Source: AWTP1-13 sp963797005 (GTDB lineage Bacteria > Pseudomonadota > Alphaproteobacteria > Rhizobiales > Hyphomicrobiaceae). From it: DNA of 64,000 bases. Both the position numbers and the translations under genes were made by a program. The stretch is taken from positions 1-64,000 of the forward strand of contig CAWCOF010000013.1 in NCBI GenBank assembly GCA_963797005.1, read 5' to 3'. Positions 33,191 through 43,748 of the stretch are shown one piece after another. The stretch's first letter is position 1, and each line of letters opens with the position of its first letter. The notes under the pieces were generated by a model. The model ran no database searches and was not told where the DNA came from. It saw only the letters and a list, made by a program, of their open reading frames with translations.

Positions 33191-34822
33191 TCAGCCCGGC
33201 TGCGTGTACGCCTGCAGCCGATCCCGATCGACCGCTGCCTCGGCACGCTGCTGCGGCGACCCGAAGCCGCCGCCGCCCGGCGTACGCAACACGATGCGCT
33301 GCCCCTTCCGGAGCACGACGTTGCGACGGTAGTCGACGGGAACGCCATCGATGCAGACCTCGCCAGGCGCACCGGCCTCGCCGCCTTGCATGCCCGGCGC
33401 CGGGAAGCGGCAGCGCTCGGCCATGAAGATGACGCCGATCGGCGTGTCGGAGGTAACCTCGAACTCGACCTCCTGGCCGAGCCCGCCGCGGAAGCGGCCT
33501 GGGCCGCCGCTGCCCGGCCGCAGCTGCTTGCGGTGCACGATGAGCGGGCCATTGCGCTCGATCAACTCGACGGGAACGTTGGAGACGTTGCTCGGCCAGG
33601 CATAGGTCGACTGGCCGTCGTGGCTGTCGGTCGCGCCCATGCCGCCGTTGAAGAAGAGCACGTTGGCGTAGGTCCTGCCGTCGGCGCGGACGCCGGTCTG
33701 GATCATGCTCCACAGCGGCGAGCCGCAGGCGGCGATGATGCGCTCCGGGATCACGGGCGCGAGCGCACCGAACACCGCGAAGGGCAGGTAGTGGCCGGTC
33801 GCCATGCGGCCGCCGACGGCTGCGGGAAAGCGCGGGTTGACGATAGAGCCCTCCGGTGCCGCGACCTCGATCGTGCGGAAGATGCCCTCGTTGTTGGGGA
33901 GGCCGGGCAGCAGGGCGCATTTCAGCGCATAGGCCGTCATGGCGAAGGTGTAGGTCATGGTGCAGTTGATGGCGCGGTCGACCTGGGGGCTGGTGCCTGC
34001 GTAGTCGACGGCGATGCGATCTCCCTGGACCTTGACCGCGATGTTGTAGGTGAAGGGCGCCTCCAGCCCGTCCGTCTGGAACGAGTAGGGGTATGTGCCG
34101 TCGGGCAGCGCCTGGATGGCGGCCCGCATCGCCTTCTCGCAACGGCCGAGAATCTCGGTTGAGAACGCCTCCAGGTCGTCGAGGCCGTATTCGCCCATGA
34201 GATCGCCGAGCCGGCGCTCGAGGAGATCGAGGCCGCCGATCTGCGCCCACAGGTCGCCCTCGGTCTGATCGGGCGTGCGCACGGCGGCGCGCAGGAGCTT
34301 CAGCAGGGTCTCGTCCGGCCTGCCTTCGCTGATGAGCTTCATCACCGGAATGTGGAAGCCTTCCTCGAACACCTCGCGCGGCTCCACCGAGCGCACCTTG
34401 CCGCCGATGTCGGGGGCGTGCGCGGTGGAGGCGGCGAAGGCGACGACGCGGCCGTTGCGGAAGATCGGCTTGGCCACGGTGATGTCGTTCAGATGCCCGG
34501 TGGCGATCCATGGGTTGTTGGTGACCAGCACGTCGCCGGGGCGCATGCTGGCGAGCCCGATCTCCTCGATGAACGCCTTCACGGTGACAGGCAGAGTGCC
34601 GATGAAGGAGGGGATGCTCTCGGTGTTCTGCGCCAGCGAGCGGCCCGCGGCGTCGGTCAGCACGCAGGCGAAATCGTTCGACTCGTTGACCAGCGTCGAG
34701 AACGACGTGCGCCTGAGTGCCTTGGCTGCCTCGTCCACGGCCGAGATGGCCCGCCGCCAGAGGATCTCCAGCGTCACCGCGTCGAAGGGTGCATTGGCCC
34801 GGATGCCCGCTGCGTGTGCCAT
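33191..34822 (-). CDS. hyuB: hydantoinase B/oxoprolinase family protein (pair 2)
   Basis: A 543-residue HyuB-type subunit. It shows VTLEILWRRAISAVDEAA near the start, VLTDAAGRSLAQNTES, DVLVTNNPWIATGHLND (the metal/substrate region), FAASTAHAPDIGG and a C-terminal LRTPGGGGFGSP. It pairs with the HyuA encoded 9 bp upstream to form a cyclic-amide hydrolase or related carboxylase-fold enzyme. It is the last gene of a long minus-strand catabolic block. It differs substantially from the other two HyuB proteins in the window, so the three pairs are not recent duplicates. Confidence 0.9.
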   Translation of the reverse strand: MAHAAGIRANAPFDAVTLEILWRRAISAVDEAAKALRRTSFSTLVNESNDFACVLTDAAGRSLAQNTESIPSFIGTLPVTVKAFIEEIGLASMRPGDVLVTNNPWIATGHLNDITVAKPIFRNGRVVAFAASTAHAPDIGGKVRSVEPREVFEEGFHIPVMKLISEGRPDETLLKLLRAAVRTPDQTEGDLWAQIGGLDLLERRLGDLMGEYGLDDLEAFSTEILGRCEKAMRAAIQALPDGTYPYSFQTDGLEAPFTYNIAVKVQGDRIAVDYAGTSPQVDRAINCTMTYTFAMTAYALKCALLPGLPNNEGIFRTIEVAAPEGSIVNPRFPAAVGGRMATGHYLPFAVFGALAPVIPERIIAACGSPLWSMIQTGVRADGRTYANVLFFNGGMGATDSHDGQSTYAWPSNVSNVPVELIERNGPLIVHRKQLRPGSGGPGRFRGGLGQEVEFEVTSDTPIGVIFMAERCRFPAPGMQGGEAGAPGEVCIDGVPVDYRRNVVLRKGQRIVLRTPGGGGFGSPQQRAEAAVDRDRLQAYTQPG

Positions 34823-34831
34823 GGCGCTCCC

Positions 34832-36910
34832 TCAACCGACCGTGACGACGATACTGCCGCTGGCGAGCACCTCGAAGCCGCCCCCGGGCCCGATCACCAG
34901 CGTCGATTCCCGCTCCTCCACGATCGCCGGGCCGCCGAACTTGTCGCCGGGTGTAAGTCCATAGCGATCGTAAACCTTGGTCTCATGGAACCCCTTGAAC
35001 TCGGGAAAGTACGCCGGTCGCGCGCCCTTGATCGCACCGGCCGCGTCCGCCGCGTCAGAGAGCATCGGCGCCGCGCCAACCTCCACCTCGAGGCTGGCGC
35101 TGACGCGCACGTTGATGATCTCCACCTGCGTCGTCGGCGGCGTGCGCGTGAAGGCGGCCATATAGCTTTGCTGGAAAGCTTCCATCAGGGCATCTCGCGA
35201 CGCTGCCGTGTAGGGACCAGGAGGCAGCGGCACGACCAGCTCGGAGGCCTGACCCACGTAGCGGATGTCGGCGAGCCGGTTGACCGTCGCACCGGGACGA
35301 TCAGGCAGCGTCGCGGCGAGCACGGCCAAGGCTTCGGACTCGAGCCGCGCGAAGGTTGCCTCGAGCTCGGGCCACGAGACCTCGCCGAGCTCGCGCGCCA
35401 CCGTCGCCACGCGGTTCGCCCGGGCAGGCGCGACCAGCAAGCCGAGCGCGGAGGCGACGCCGGCGGCGTACGGCGCGATCAGGCGCTTCAGCCCGAGCTT
35501 CTTCGCCACGTAGTAGGCGTGCACCGGCCCCGCGCCGCCGGTGGCGAGCAGGGCGTAGCGCCTGGGGTCCTTGCCATGCTCGGCGATGTGCACGCGCGCG
35601 GCGTTGGCCATGTTCTCGTTGACGAGGTCGTGGATACCCCAGGCGAGCGCGGTGACGGAAAGGCCGCTGCGGTCGGCAAGCGGACGCATCGCCGCTTCGG
35701 CAGCCTCCATATCGATCGGCATGGCGCCGCCGACGAAATAGGTCGGGTTGAGGTAGCCCAGCATCAGGTCCGCGTCGGTGACGGTCGGCTCCGCGCCACC
35801 TCGTCCATAGGCCGCAGGCCCCGGCTCGGAGCCGGCGCTGACCGGCCCGACCTTCAATAGCCCGATATCGTCGAGGTGGGCGATCGAGCCGCCGCCGGCG
35901 CCGATCTCGATCAGCTCCAGGGTCGAGATGCGCACCGGCAGGCCGCTGCCTTCGATGAAGCGCCGCTCGCGGGCCACCTCGAAGCTGTAGGCCACTGTCG
36001 GCTTGCCGTCGTCGATGACGCTGAGCTTGGCCGTGGTGCCGCCCATATCGAACGCGAGCACATGCTCGCCGCCGTCGCGGGCGCCCAAGTGGGCGGCGAC
36101 CAGCGCGCCAGCCGCGGGACCCGATTCCAGGAGCTGCACGGGCGTGCGCTTGGCCTCGTCGATGCCGGCAAGCCCGCCGCTCGACAGCATGAGCAGCAGG
36201 GGAGCCGCGATGCCACGTGCCGCGATCTGGCCGGCCAACGTATCGAGATAGCGCTCCGCAAGCGGCTTGATGTAGGCGTTGATGACCGTGGTCGAGGCCC
36301 GCTCGTACTCGCGGATCTCGGGCGCCACGTCCACGGAGGCCGACAGCGACAGCTTGGGGCAGCGTTGCGCAATGAGCTCCGCCGCCCGACGCTCGTGTCG
36401 CGGGTCGGCGTAGGAATGCAGGAAGACGATGGCGAGCGAGGTCACGCCCTCCTCGGCCAGTCTCGCCGCCGCGTCGAGCACGGCGTCCTCGTCGAGGGGC
36501 ACGCGGACGCTGCCGTCGACGGCGATGCGCTCCGGCACCTCCAGACGCCAGCGCCGCGGCACCAGGGGCGACGGCTTCATGATCTTGACGTCGTAGAGCT
36601 CGTACTTGCGCTCGCGGCCGATCTCCAAGGTGTCGCGGAAGCCGCGCGTGGTGATGAGCCCGGTCGGCGCGCCCTTGCGTTCGATGACGGCATTGGAGAA
36701 GAGAGTGGTGGCGTGCACCACGCGGCCGATGTCAGCGGCGGCAATACCGCTGTCCGCCAGCAGGCGATCGATGCCGGCCATCGCGCCGCGCGAGGGGTCG
36801 GCATGAGTCGTCAGCTCCTTGTGGGTCGCCTGCCGGCCGGTCACAGGATCGCTGAGGACGATATCCGTGAATGTGCCGCCGATGTCGATGCCGAGCCCCA
36901 GGCGCTTCAC
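34832..36910 (-). CDS. hyuA: hydantoinase A/oxoprolinase family protein (pair 2)
   Basis: A 692-residue HyuA subunit with the ATPase loops LGIDIGGTFTDIVLSD, VVHATTLFSNAVIERKG, GLITTRGFRDTLEIGRER, AFDMGGTTAKLSVIDDG and IGAGGGSIAHLDDIG. The frame is open to 36991, but the GTG at 36910 sits just before the phosphate loop and is preceded by GGAGG at good spacing, so it is the likely start. It is between the aminotransferase gene and its partner hyuB. Confidence 0.9.
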   Translation of the reverse strand: MKRLGLGIDIGGTFTDIVLSDPVTGRQATHKELTTHADPSRGAMAGIDRLLADSGIAAADIGRVVHATTLFSNAVIERKGAPTGLITTRGFRDTLEIGRERKYELYDVKIMKPSPLVPRRWRLEVPERIAVDGSVRVPLDEDAVLDAAARLAEEGVTSLAIVFLHSYADPRHERRAAELIAQRCPKLSLSASVDVAPEIREYERASTTVINAYIKPLAERYLDTLAGQIAARGIAAPLLLMLSSGGLAGIDEAKRTPVQLLESGPAAGALVAAHLGARDGGEHVLAFDMGGTTAKLSVIDDGKPTVAYSFEVARERRFIEGSGLPVRISTLELIEIGAGGGSIAHLDDIGLLKVGPVSAGSEPGPAAYGRGGAEPTVTDADLMLGYLNPTYFVGGAMPIDMEAAEAAMRPLADRSGLSVTALAWGIHDLVNENMANAARVHIAEHGKDPRRYALLATGGAGPVHAYYVAKKLGLKRLIAPYAAGVASALGLLVAPARANRVATVARELGEVSWPELEATFARLESEALAVLAATLPDRPGATVNRLADIRYVGQASELVVPLPPGPYTAASRDALMEAFQQSYMAAFTRTPPTTQVEIINVRVSASLEVEVGAAPMLSDAADAAGAIKGARPAYFPEFKGFHETKVYDRYGLTPGDKFGGPAIVEERESTLVIGPGGGFEVLASGSIVVTVG

Positions 36911-36992
36911 GGGCAGCCTCCAAGCAGCCACCCATGGGCTAGGTCGGCCAGGGCCTGCCGCCTCGGCGCTGCGCCTGACGGGATACGGCACA

Positions 36993-38372
36993 TCACCCGA
37001 TATCCCCTTCCGCCTTCAGCCAGCGCACCGAGGTGCGGAAGGCATCGAGCGTCTGCGCCACCTCCCGCGCCCCGTGCGTCGCCGAGACGAGGCCGCCGGG
37101 CGCGCCCATGATGTCGACGCCGTTGGCGAGCATGGCGATGCGCAGGCGGTAGGCGAGATTGGGGTTGCGCGCACCTTTGAGACCCTTGAAGCCGAGCTCC
37201 AGCGGATCGAACCTGGCAGGGTCGATTTTCAGGCGAGCCGGGTTTTGGAAGATCAGGAACGTCGAGGCCTCGCCGTAGATGCCCCAGGGAATCTGCTCCT
37301 CGATGAGAACGGCCCGCATGCCGTCTCGGATCTCGGCGGCAGTGCGCTCGGCTTTGCCGCAGACGTCCTCGCGCTCGACGATCCCGAGCGTTGCGATCGC
37401 CGCGGCGGCGCACAGGGGGTTGGCGTTGAAGGTGCCCTGATGGCCGATCTTCTCCCGGCCGGCCGCCTTGGCAGCATCCGCATCGATCTGGCTCAGGATC
37501 TCGGCGCGCCCGGCAACGGCGCCGCCCGGCAGGCCGCCGGCGACGATCTTGGCGAGGATGCACAGATCGGGCGTGAGCCCATAGCGCTGCTGCGCGCCGC
37601 CGCGCGACCAGCGGAAGCCGGTGATCACCTCATCGAAGATCAGGATAGCGCCGTGCCGGCTGGTCAACTCGCGCAGCTCGGCGAGGAAGCCTATCGGCAG
37701 CGGCACCTGGCCCCACGAGGCGCCCGACGGCTCCAGCACCACGGCCGCCACATCATCGCGCTCCTCGAGCGTGCGCGCGACGTGGGCGATGTCGTCCGCC
37801 GAAAGCAGGATCGTTTCGGCAGCAAGGCCCGCGGGGATGCCCGCCGGCACACCGCCGTCGAAATGCGACATGCCGCCCGGCGCCACGCCGTCGTGCCAGC
37901 CGTGAAAGTGGCCGACGAAGCGGATCACCTTCGGCTTGCGCGTGAACGCGCGCGCGAGGCGCAGCGCCAGGTGCGAGGCCTCCGTGCCCGACGCCGTGAA
38001 GCGCACCATCTCGGCACACGGCACGAGGCGGTTGACGAGCTGGGCCCAGCGCACCTCCAGCTCGTGCGAGGCGCCCCAGTGCGTGCCGAGCGGCGCCTGC
38101 CTGGCGATAGCCTCCAGCACCGCCGGATGCCCATGGCCCAACAGCAGCGCACCATGGCCGCCGAAATAGTCCACGTACTCGTTGCCGTCGACGTCCCATT
38201 TGCGCGGGCCCGAGGCACGCGCGGCGTAGATCGGATAGGGCAGCAGCGTGCGGCTGTCATGTGTGAGGCCTGCGGGGAGGACCTTGCGTGCCTCCTCGTA
38301 GAGCGCAGCCGAGCGCGGGGTGCGCGCCCGATACTCGGCTTCGACCTTGGAATTGGTGCGGGGGGCTGACAT
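36993..38372 (-). CDS. class III aminotransferase (glutamate-1-semialdehyde-mutase-like)
   Basis: A 459-residue PLP enzyme of aminotransferase class III. It has the substrate/cofactor segments FGGHGALLLGHGHPAV, FTASGTEASHLALRLARA and FHGWHDGVAPGG, the PLP-aspartate region IFDEVITGFR, and the PLP lysine in LAKIVAGGLPGG. Sequence is nearest to glutamate-1-semialdehyde aminomutase relatives, but the catabolic operon context argues for an omega-amino-acid or amine transaminase or mutase rather than haem synthesis. The ATG at 38372 is 14 bp after the hyuA stop. Confidence 0.88.
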   Translation of the reverse strand: MSAPRTNSKVEAEYRARTPRSAALYEEARKVLPAGLTHDSRTLLPYPIYAARASGPRKWDVDGNEYVDYFGGHGALLLGHGHPAVLEAIARQAPLGTHWGASHELEVRWAQLVNRLVPCAEMVRFTASGTEASHLALRLARAFTRKPKVIRFVGHFHGWHDGVAPGGMSHFDGGVPAGIPAGLAAETILLSADDIAHVARTLEERDDVAAVVLEPSGASWGQVPLPIGFLAELRELTSRHGAILIFDEVITGFRWSRGGAQQRYGLTPDLCILAKIVAGGLPGGAVAGRAEILSQIDADAAKAAGREKIGHQGTFNANPLCAAAAIATLGIVEREDVCGKAERTAAEIRDGMRAVLIEEQIPWGIYGEASTFLIFQNPARLKIDPARFDPLELGFKGLKGARNPNLAYRLRIAMLANGVDIMGAPGGLVSATHGAREVAQTLDAFRTSVRWLKAEGDIG

Positions 38373-38386
38373 TCGATGGGTCTCCG

Positions 38387-40488
38387 TCAGGCCTCGAGCG
38401 TGATGAGGATGCTGCCGGCACTGCCAAGCTCGGCGACGGCGCCCGGCGGCACGACGCAGGTGGCGTCGTACTCCTCGACGATCAGCGGTCCGGCGCGCCG
38501 CCGCGAGAGGTCGCGGCGACGAATGATCGGCGTCTCGATCCAGCCGAGCCCGCTGCCGAAGTAGACGCGGCGCGGGGGACCGGGCTCGGGCTCCGCCCGG
38601 CTCGTGGAGATGCGATCGGGCACGCCGCCACCTTGCCGCACGCCTTGACCCACCACTTGAATCGCCACCAGCTCGACCGGCTCCTCCGCTCCGGCGCGGT
38701 GACCATAGGTCCTTTCGTGCTCCTGGCCGAAGGCCTCCTCCAGGTGCGCGACCATCCGCTGATCGATGGGGCCGTCCGGCACGGGCACGACCAGCTCGAA
38801 GCTCTGGCCCTTGTAGTGCAGCGCCGCGGAGCGCAGGAGGCGTGCGCGGGCGCCGGTGAAGCCCTCCCGAGCGAGCTGCGCCGTGGCCTGGCCCGCCAGT
38901 TCGCCCCAGGCCCGGTCGATCTCGGCGAGTTCGGCCTGCCGCAGCAGCCGGCGGAAGGTGCGCGAATAGTGGTGCTCGACGTCGGCATAGAGCAGGCCGA
39001 AGGAGGAGAACAGGCCGGGCGCCGGCGGCACGATCACCCGGCCGATGCCCAGCGCCGCCGCCATGCCGCAGGCGAACAGCGGGCCGTTGCCGCCGAAGGC
39101 AAACAGCGCGAACTCGCGCGGGTCGCGCCCGCGCTCGCTCGACACGGCCCTGATGGCGCGGATCATGTTGGAGGCGGCGATCTCGTGTGCGCCGAAGGCG
39201 GCAGCCTCCAGGCTCATGCCGAGGCGGTCGGCGATGGCGGCCTTGAAGACGGCGCGCGCCTTGTCGGCGTTGAGAGTGAGTGCGCCGCCGACGAGATGCC
39301 GGGGATTGATGCAGGCCGAGGATGACATTGGCGTCGGTCAGCGTCGGCACCGTGCCACCCATGTCGTAGCACACCGGGCCCGGCGTCGCGCCGGCGCTCT
39401 CGGGCCCCACCTGCAGCGCGCCGCCCGGATCGACCCAGACATGCGAGCCGCCGCCGGCACCGACTTCGGCCAGGTCGATGGCCGGGACCTTCAGCGCATA
39501 GCCCGCGCCCGTCAGCAATCGCGACCCGACCATGATGCCGGCGCCGACCGCGTATTCCTGCGCGCGCATGACTTTGCCGTCCTCGATCATGGAGGCTTTC
39601 GCGGTCGTGCCGCCCATGTCGAAGGTGATGATTCTGTCGAGACCAGCTGTCTGCGCCAGGGCCTGGGCGCCGATGACGCCACCGGCTGGCCCCGAACTCG
39701 ATGATGTTGATCGGCCGTTCGGCAGCGGCGGTGTCCGTGGTCAGCCCGCCGTTCGACTGCATCAGGAGAAGCGGCGCCTCGATGTGCGCGGCATCCAGGC
39801 TCTTGCGCAGGGTGGCGAGATAGGTGCCGACGATGCCGATCACGTAGGCGTTGATGACTGTGGTGGACGTGCGCTCGTACTCCTTGATCTCGGGCAGCAC
39901 CTCGTAGGAGATGCAGATCGGAATGTCGGGGGCCTTGTGCCGGGCGATCTCCTTGATCGTCAGCTCGTGCGCGGGATTGGCGAAGGAATTGATGAGGCAG
40001 ACCGCAATCGCCTCGACCTTCTCGGCCAGCAGCGCGTCGACCTGCGCCGCCGCATCGGCCGCATCCAGCGCGCGCTCGACGCGGCCCTGGCCGTCGATCC
40101 GCTCGTCCACGACCCGGCGCAGGTAGCGCTCGACCAGCGGCGGCGGCTTCTCCCAGGCGATATCGTAAAGGCGGGGCATGCGCAGCGTGCGGATCTCGAG
40201 CACATCGCGAAAGCCCCTGGTCGTGATCAGGCCGACCTTGGCGCCCTTGTGCTCGAGGATGGCGTTGGAGGCGACCGTGGTGCCATGGCGGATCTCATCG
40301 ATCGACCGAGCCGCAATGCCGCCGGCGTCAAGGGCTTGACCCAGCCCCTCGACGATGGCGCGGGCATAGTTGTCGACGCTCGAGGAGATCTTTTCGATAT
40401 GAACCGTGCCGTCCGAGCCGAGCACGACGATGTCGGTAAACGTGCCGCCGATGTCGACACCGACGCGATAGGTGGCCCCCCCCGCCAT
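38387..40488 (-). pseudogene. hyuA: hydantoinase A/oxoprolinase family gene (pair 3) with two frameshifts
   Basis: The N-terminal part (VGVDIGGTFTDIVVLGSDG, GTTVASNAILEHKGAKVG, GLITTRGFRDVLEIR) breaks near 39695, where an extra T spoils an otherwise normal ES-GPAGGVIGAQ segment. The middle part (ITFDMGGTTAKASMIEDG, VGAGGGSHVWVDPGG, PTLTDANVILG) runs in the next frame until about 39320, where another extra base occurs. The last part (INPRHLVGGALTLNADKA to ILITLEA) is in the third frame. Joined, it is a full ~700-residue HyuA. Both events are single-base insertions, so sequence error is possible. Its start is 5 bp after the partner hyuB. Confidence 0.8.
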
Positions 40489-40493
40489 GCCGG

Positions 40494-42291
40494 CTACTCC
40501 GCCGCGGGGGGCAGGAGGTCGGGGTCGTGCCACTGCACCTTGGGCGCCTCGCTCCAGCCCCGGCGCCTGCGCATGTCGGCACGCCGGCGTTCGGTGGCGG
40601 CGACATCGACCGTCCAGGCTCCCGGTATCGACGACGACGCCGTAGTCGGCCTCCGCCTTGGCGGGCGACACGAACTCGTTGCGGACGTCCTTCAGCACGG
40701 CCGCGGGGTCGCGCTCCAGCGGATCGCCCCAGCCGCCGCCGCCGGGATGGATGTGGCAGAACACGTCGCCGCGCTTCAATTGCATCGTCACCTTGGACGC
40801 CAGGGGCCGTTTCTCGGTCTCGGGATTGAGATAGTTCTCGGATGGACGGCCGGGGCTGCCGCCATAGAGCCCGAACGGGCGATGGGTCTTGCGATCCGAG
40901 CGCACGGACATGGTCGCCTCGGCCTCGTTCAGCCGGTAGTGCCGGCGGAACGGCACGCCACCGCGATATTTCCCGGCGCCGGCCTTGTCGGACACGAACT
41001 CGTAGGCGAGCACCGAAACCGGCTGCTCGGCCTCGATGATCTCCGCGGACGGGCAGGACTGGTTGGCGAACATGTGCGAGTTGCCGTTGAGGCCGTCGGC
41101 CCAGGGCCGCGCCCCCCAGGCGCCGCAGGTGAACTCCACATAGACGAACGGCTTGCGCTCGTTGTCGTAGCCGCCAATCGAGATGCCGCTGTTGCCGCCG
41201 TCGCCCGCCGCCTTGACCTTGTCGGGCAGCATCATGGCGAGCGCGCCGTACATGCAGTCGACCATGCGGAAGCCGGTGAGGCCGCGCGCGGCGCAAGCCG
41301 CCGGCAGCACGCCGTGGCCGACGGTGCCGGCCGGACAGATCACCTCGATGGCGCGGAACACGCCCTCGTTGTTGGGGATGTTGGCGGGCAGCACGGAGCG
41401 GATGCCCGTGTAGGACGCCGACTTCGTATAGGACAGCGTATTGTTGATGGCGCCGCGAACCTGCGGGCTGGTACCGGTCCAGTCGACGACCATGCGCTCG
41501 CCCTGCTTGCGGATGGTGACAAACAGGCGGATCGGCTTGCCGACGTCGATGCCGTCGTCATCGATCCAGTCCTCGAAGCTCCATTCCCCGTCGGGCAGCT
41601 CGGCGATCGCGGCTCGCGTCAGGCGCTCGGAATAGTCGATGATCTCGCTCAAGTAACGCTTGGTTTGTGCCGCGCCATAGCGCGCCACGAGCTCTGCGAA
41701 CTGCTTCTCCGCGATATGGCACGCCGCGAGCTGCGCGCGCAGATCGCCCATCACCATCACCGGCACGCGCACGTTTTTTTCCAGGAAGGTGATGATGGTC
41801 TTGTTGAGCTTGCCCGCCTCGTAGAGCTTCATGGGCGCGATGCGCAGGCCCTCGGCGTAGATCTCGGTGGAATCGGAGGCATTGGAGCCCGCGACCCGGC
41901 CGCCGACATCGGTGTGATGGCAAACGGTGCACGCGAACGCCAGCCGTTCGCCGCCGTGGTAGAGCGGCTTCATGACGAAGATGTCGGGCAGATGCATGCC
42001 GCCGTCGAAGGGATCGTTCATGATGAAGACGTCGCCGGGCGCCATGTCGTCGCCGAAGTGGCGCATGATCGCTTGCATGGCGGTCGGCACCGACCCGAGG
42101 TGTCCCGGCAGGGTCAGGCCCTGGGCCGCGAGCCGGCCGTCGCCGTCGGCGAACCCGGTGGAATAATCCATGTTGTCCTTGAGGACGGCCGAGTAGGTGG
42201 TGCGGAACACGGTGAGCGCCATCTCGTCGGCGATCGAGAAGATGGCGTTCTTGAAGAGCTCCAGCGCGATCGGGTCGGGTTTGGCGGCCAT
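40494..42291 (-). CDS. hyuB: hydantoinase B/oxoprolinase family protein (pair 3), frameshift near the C-terminus
   Basis: A ~598-residue HyuB with FKNAIFSIADEMALTVFRT, DNMDYSTGFADGDGRL, DVFIMNDPFDGGMHLPDIF, VCHHTDVGGRVAGSN and the C-terminal HPGGGGWGDPLERDP. The frame changes near 40620: one extra base after the VVVDTGS segment hides the proper tail (WTVDVAATERRRADMRRRR), which ends at the TAG at 40494-40496, 5 bp before the hyuA start. Without correction the frame runs on through hyuA in the wrong phase. The catalytic core is unaffected. Its start at 42291 is 11 bp after the CoA-transferase stop. Confidence 0.85.
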
Positions 42292-42302
42292 GCCTGCGGG
42301 CC

Positions 42303-43748
42303 CTATTCGGCAGCGTCTGCGCGAGGGGCCGCAGCGAGCCACTCGGGCGCATCGCCGCCCAGCTGCGGGGTCGGCCGCGTCCAGTGGGGTGGCGTCTCCG
42401 AGAGTCTCATGATCGGGCCGAGATGCCGCAGCGGGCCGCTCTTCGGGCGGCTCTCGATACGGATCGCGTCGAGCTCCGCCGGCGGCAGCTCGAGACCGAA
42501 GCCCGGAAACGCCACCTTGCCCTGGCGATAGATGAACATGCCTGACTGGCAAAGCGAGACGCGGACGTGGTAGCTGCCGCCCTCCCGTGCCCGCTTGGCA
42601 AGCGCCAGCAGGATGCCGTAAGCGGCGAGGTAGCCGGTGGTGTAGTCACAGGCCGCGGCTGGCAGAAGCGCCGGTCCGTCGGGGCGGGCTGCCGTGCGCC
42701 CTTCGTGACAAAGACCCGTCATGGTCTGGGCCACCTGCTCCCAGCCGCCGCGATGGCTGAACGGACCGTCGGCGCCGTAGCAGTTGATCGAGGCATAGAC
42801 GATGCCCGGCCTGAGTGCGGCCACGGCCTCCGGCCCGAAGCCCAGCTTGCTGATCGCGTCGGGGCGGTAGCCCTGCGAGAAGACATCTGCGCCTTTGATC
42901 AGCGACTTCAGGCGCGCCGCATCGTCTCTCTGCGCGAGATCGAGGAAGCAGCTGCGCTTGCCGTGGTTGGTATCGAGGACGTGCTCGGGGATCTGGGGCA
43001 GGCGCTCGGCTGTGATCATCAGCACGTCCGCGCCATGCTCAGCAAGCGTGCGCGCCGCCATCGGGCCGGCAAGAATGCGGGTCAGGTCAAGGGCACGAAT
43101 GCCGCTCAGCGGACGGCCGCCCTTCGGCAGCGGCTCGGGGTCGCTGTCACCGGTCTTGATGATCTCGACGATCGGTTTTGAGGCCAGCACCTGCCCGTGC
43201 GGGTGCGCGAGCCACTCGGCATTCGAGCGCACCATGCCGCCGCACACGCGCGCCTCGTCGATAGCCGCCTCCAGTTCCGGGGCGTCCCACTTGGCTACGG
43301 CCTGCGCGACCGAAGCCGGATTGAGCTCGCAGCCGAGCAGCTTCTGCATGCGCGCCTGCAGGTTGGGCAGACCGAAGTGCGTCAGCACGTGGCGCCCGTC
43401 CCGCGTCGGCCAAGGCTGCGTGATCCCGATCATCGCCTCGTGGTTTTTGTTGACCACGGGCGTGAACGCGCCGTCGGCTCCGGGGCGCTGAAGGTAGGTC
43501 GAGCTGCGCAGACCGGCGGCTGCGTGGCGAACATCGATCGAGACTTTCTGGCGCCGGCCGGTCTTCAGCTCCCAGATGTCGGAGATGGCCACCCCGACAC
43601 CTCCCAGCACGGCTGCACACGTCTCTCCAATCTTGAAGCGCGTGGAGAGGACCGGATCAGCGCCGGCAATGGAGACCTCGCCAGCCTCCGGCTTGCGACC
43701 GCTGAAGGCCTCGCGCACGCCCATGACCTCTTCGAATGCCGTTGCCAC
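42303..43748 (-). CDS. class III CoA-transferase (CaiB/BaiF family)
   Basis: A 481-residue protein. The usual family N-terminal motif (LSGIRALDLTRILAGPMAARTLAEHGADV) begins only at about residue 215. It is followed by HGKRSCFLDLAQ and GIVYASINCYG. The first 200 residues resemble the C-terminal half of the family (LGGVGVAISDIWELKTGRRQKVSIDV), so the domain order is swapped or a half-domain precedes a full one. Family members move CoA between carboxylic acids. Placed directly upstream of hyuB pair 3, it could activate the substrate or a product acid as a CoA ester. Confidence 0.85.
   Translation of the reverse strand: MATAFEEVMGVREAFSGRKPEAGEVSIAGADPVLSTRFKIGETCAAVLGGVGVAISDIWELKTGRRQKVSIDVRHAAAGLRSSTYLQRPGADGAFTPVVNKNHEAMIGITQPWPTRDGRHVLTHFGLPNLQARMQKLLGCELNPASVAQAVAKWDAPELEAAIDEARVCGGMVRSNAEWLAHPHGQVLASKPIVEIIKTGDSDPEPLPKGGRPLSGIRALDLTRILAGPMAARTLAEHGADVLMITAERLPQIPEHVLDTNHGKRSCFLDLAQRDDAARLKSLIKGADVFSQGYRPDAISKLGFGPEAVAALRPGIVYASINCYGADGPFSHRGGWEQVAQTMTGLCHEGRTAARPDGPALLPAAACDYTTGYLAAYGILLALAKRAREGGSYHVRVSLCQSGMFIYRQGKVAFPGFGLELPPAELDAIRIESRPKSGPLRHLGPIMRLSETPPHWTRPTPQLGGDAPEWLAAAPRADAAE

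Noticed and set aside
36911..36991. Upstream extension of hyuA pair 2
   Set aside because: The frame is open but the residues precede the phosphate loop without family similarity, and a GTG with GGAGG upstream gives the usual start.
39532..42531. 999-codon plus-strand open frame
   Set aside because: It is the antisense shadow of the hyuA/hyuB genes of pair 3; such long shadows are expected at this GC content.
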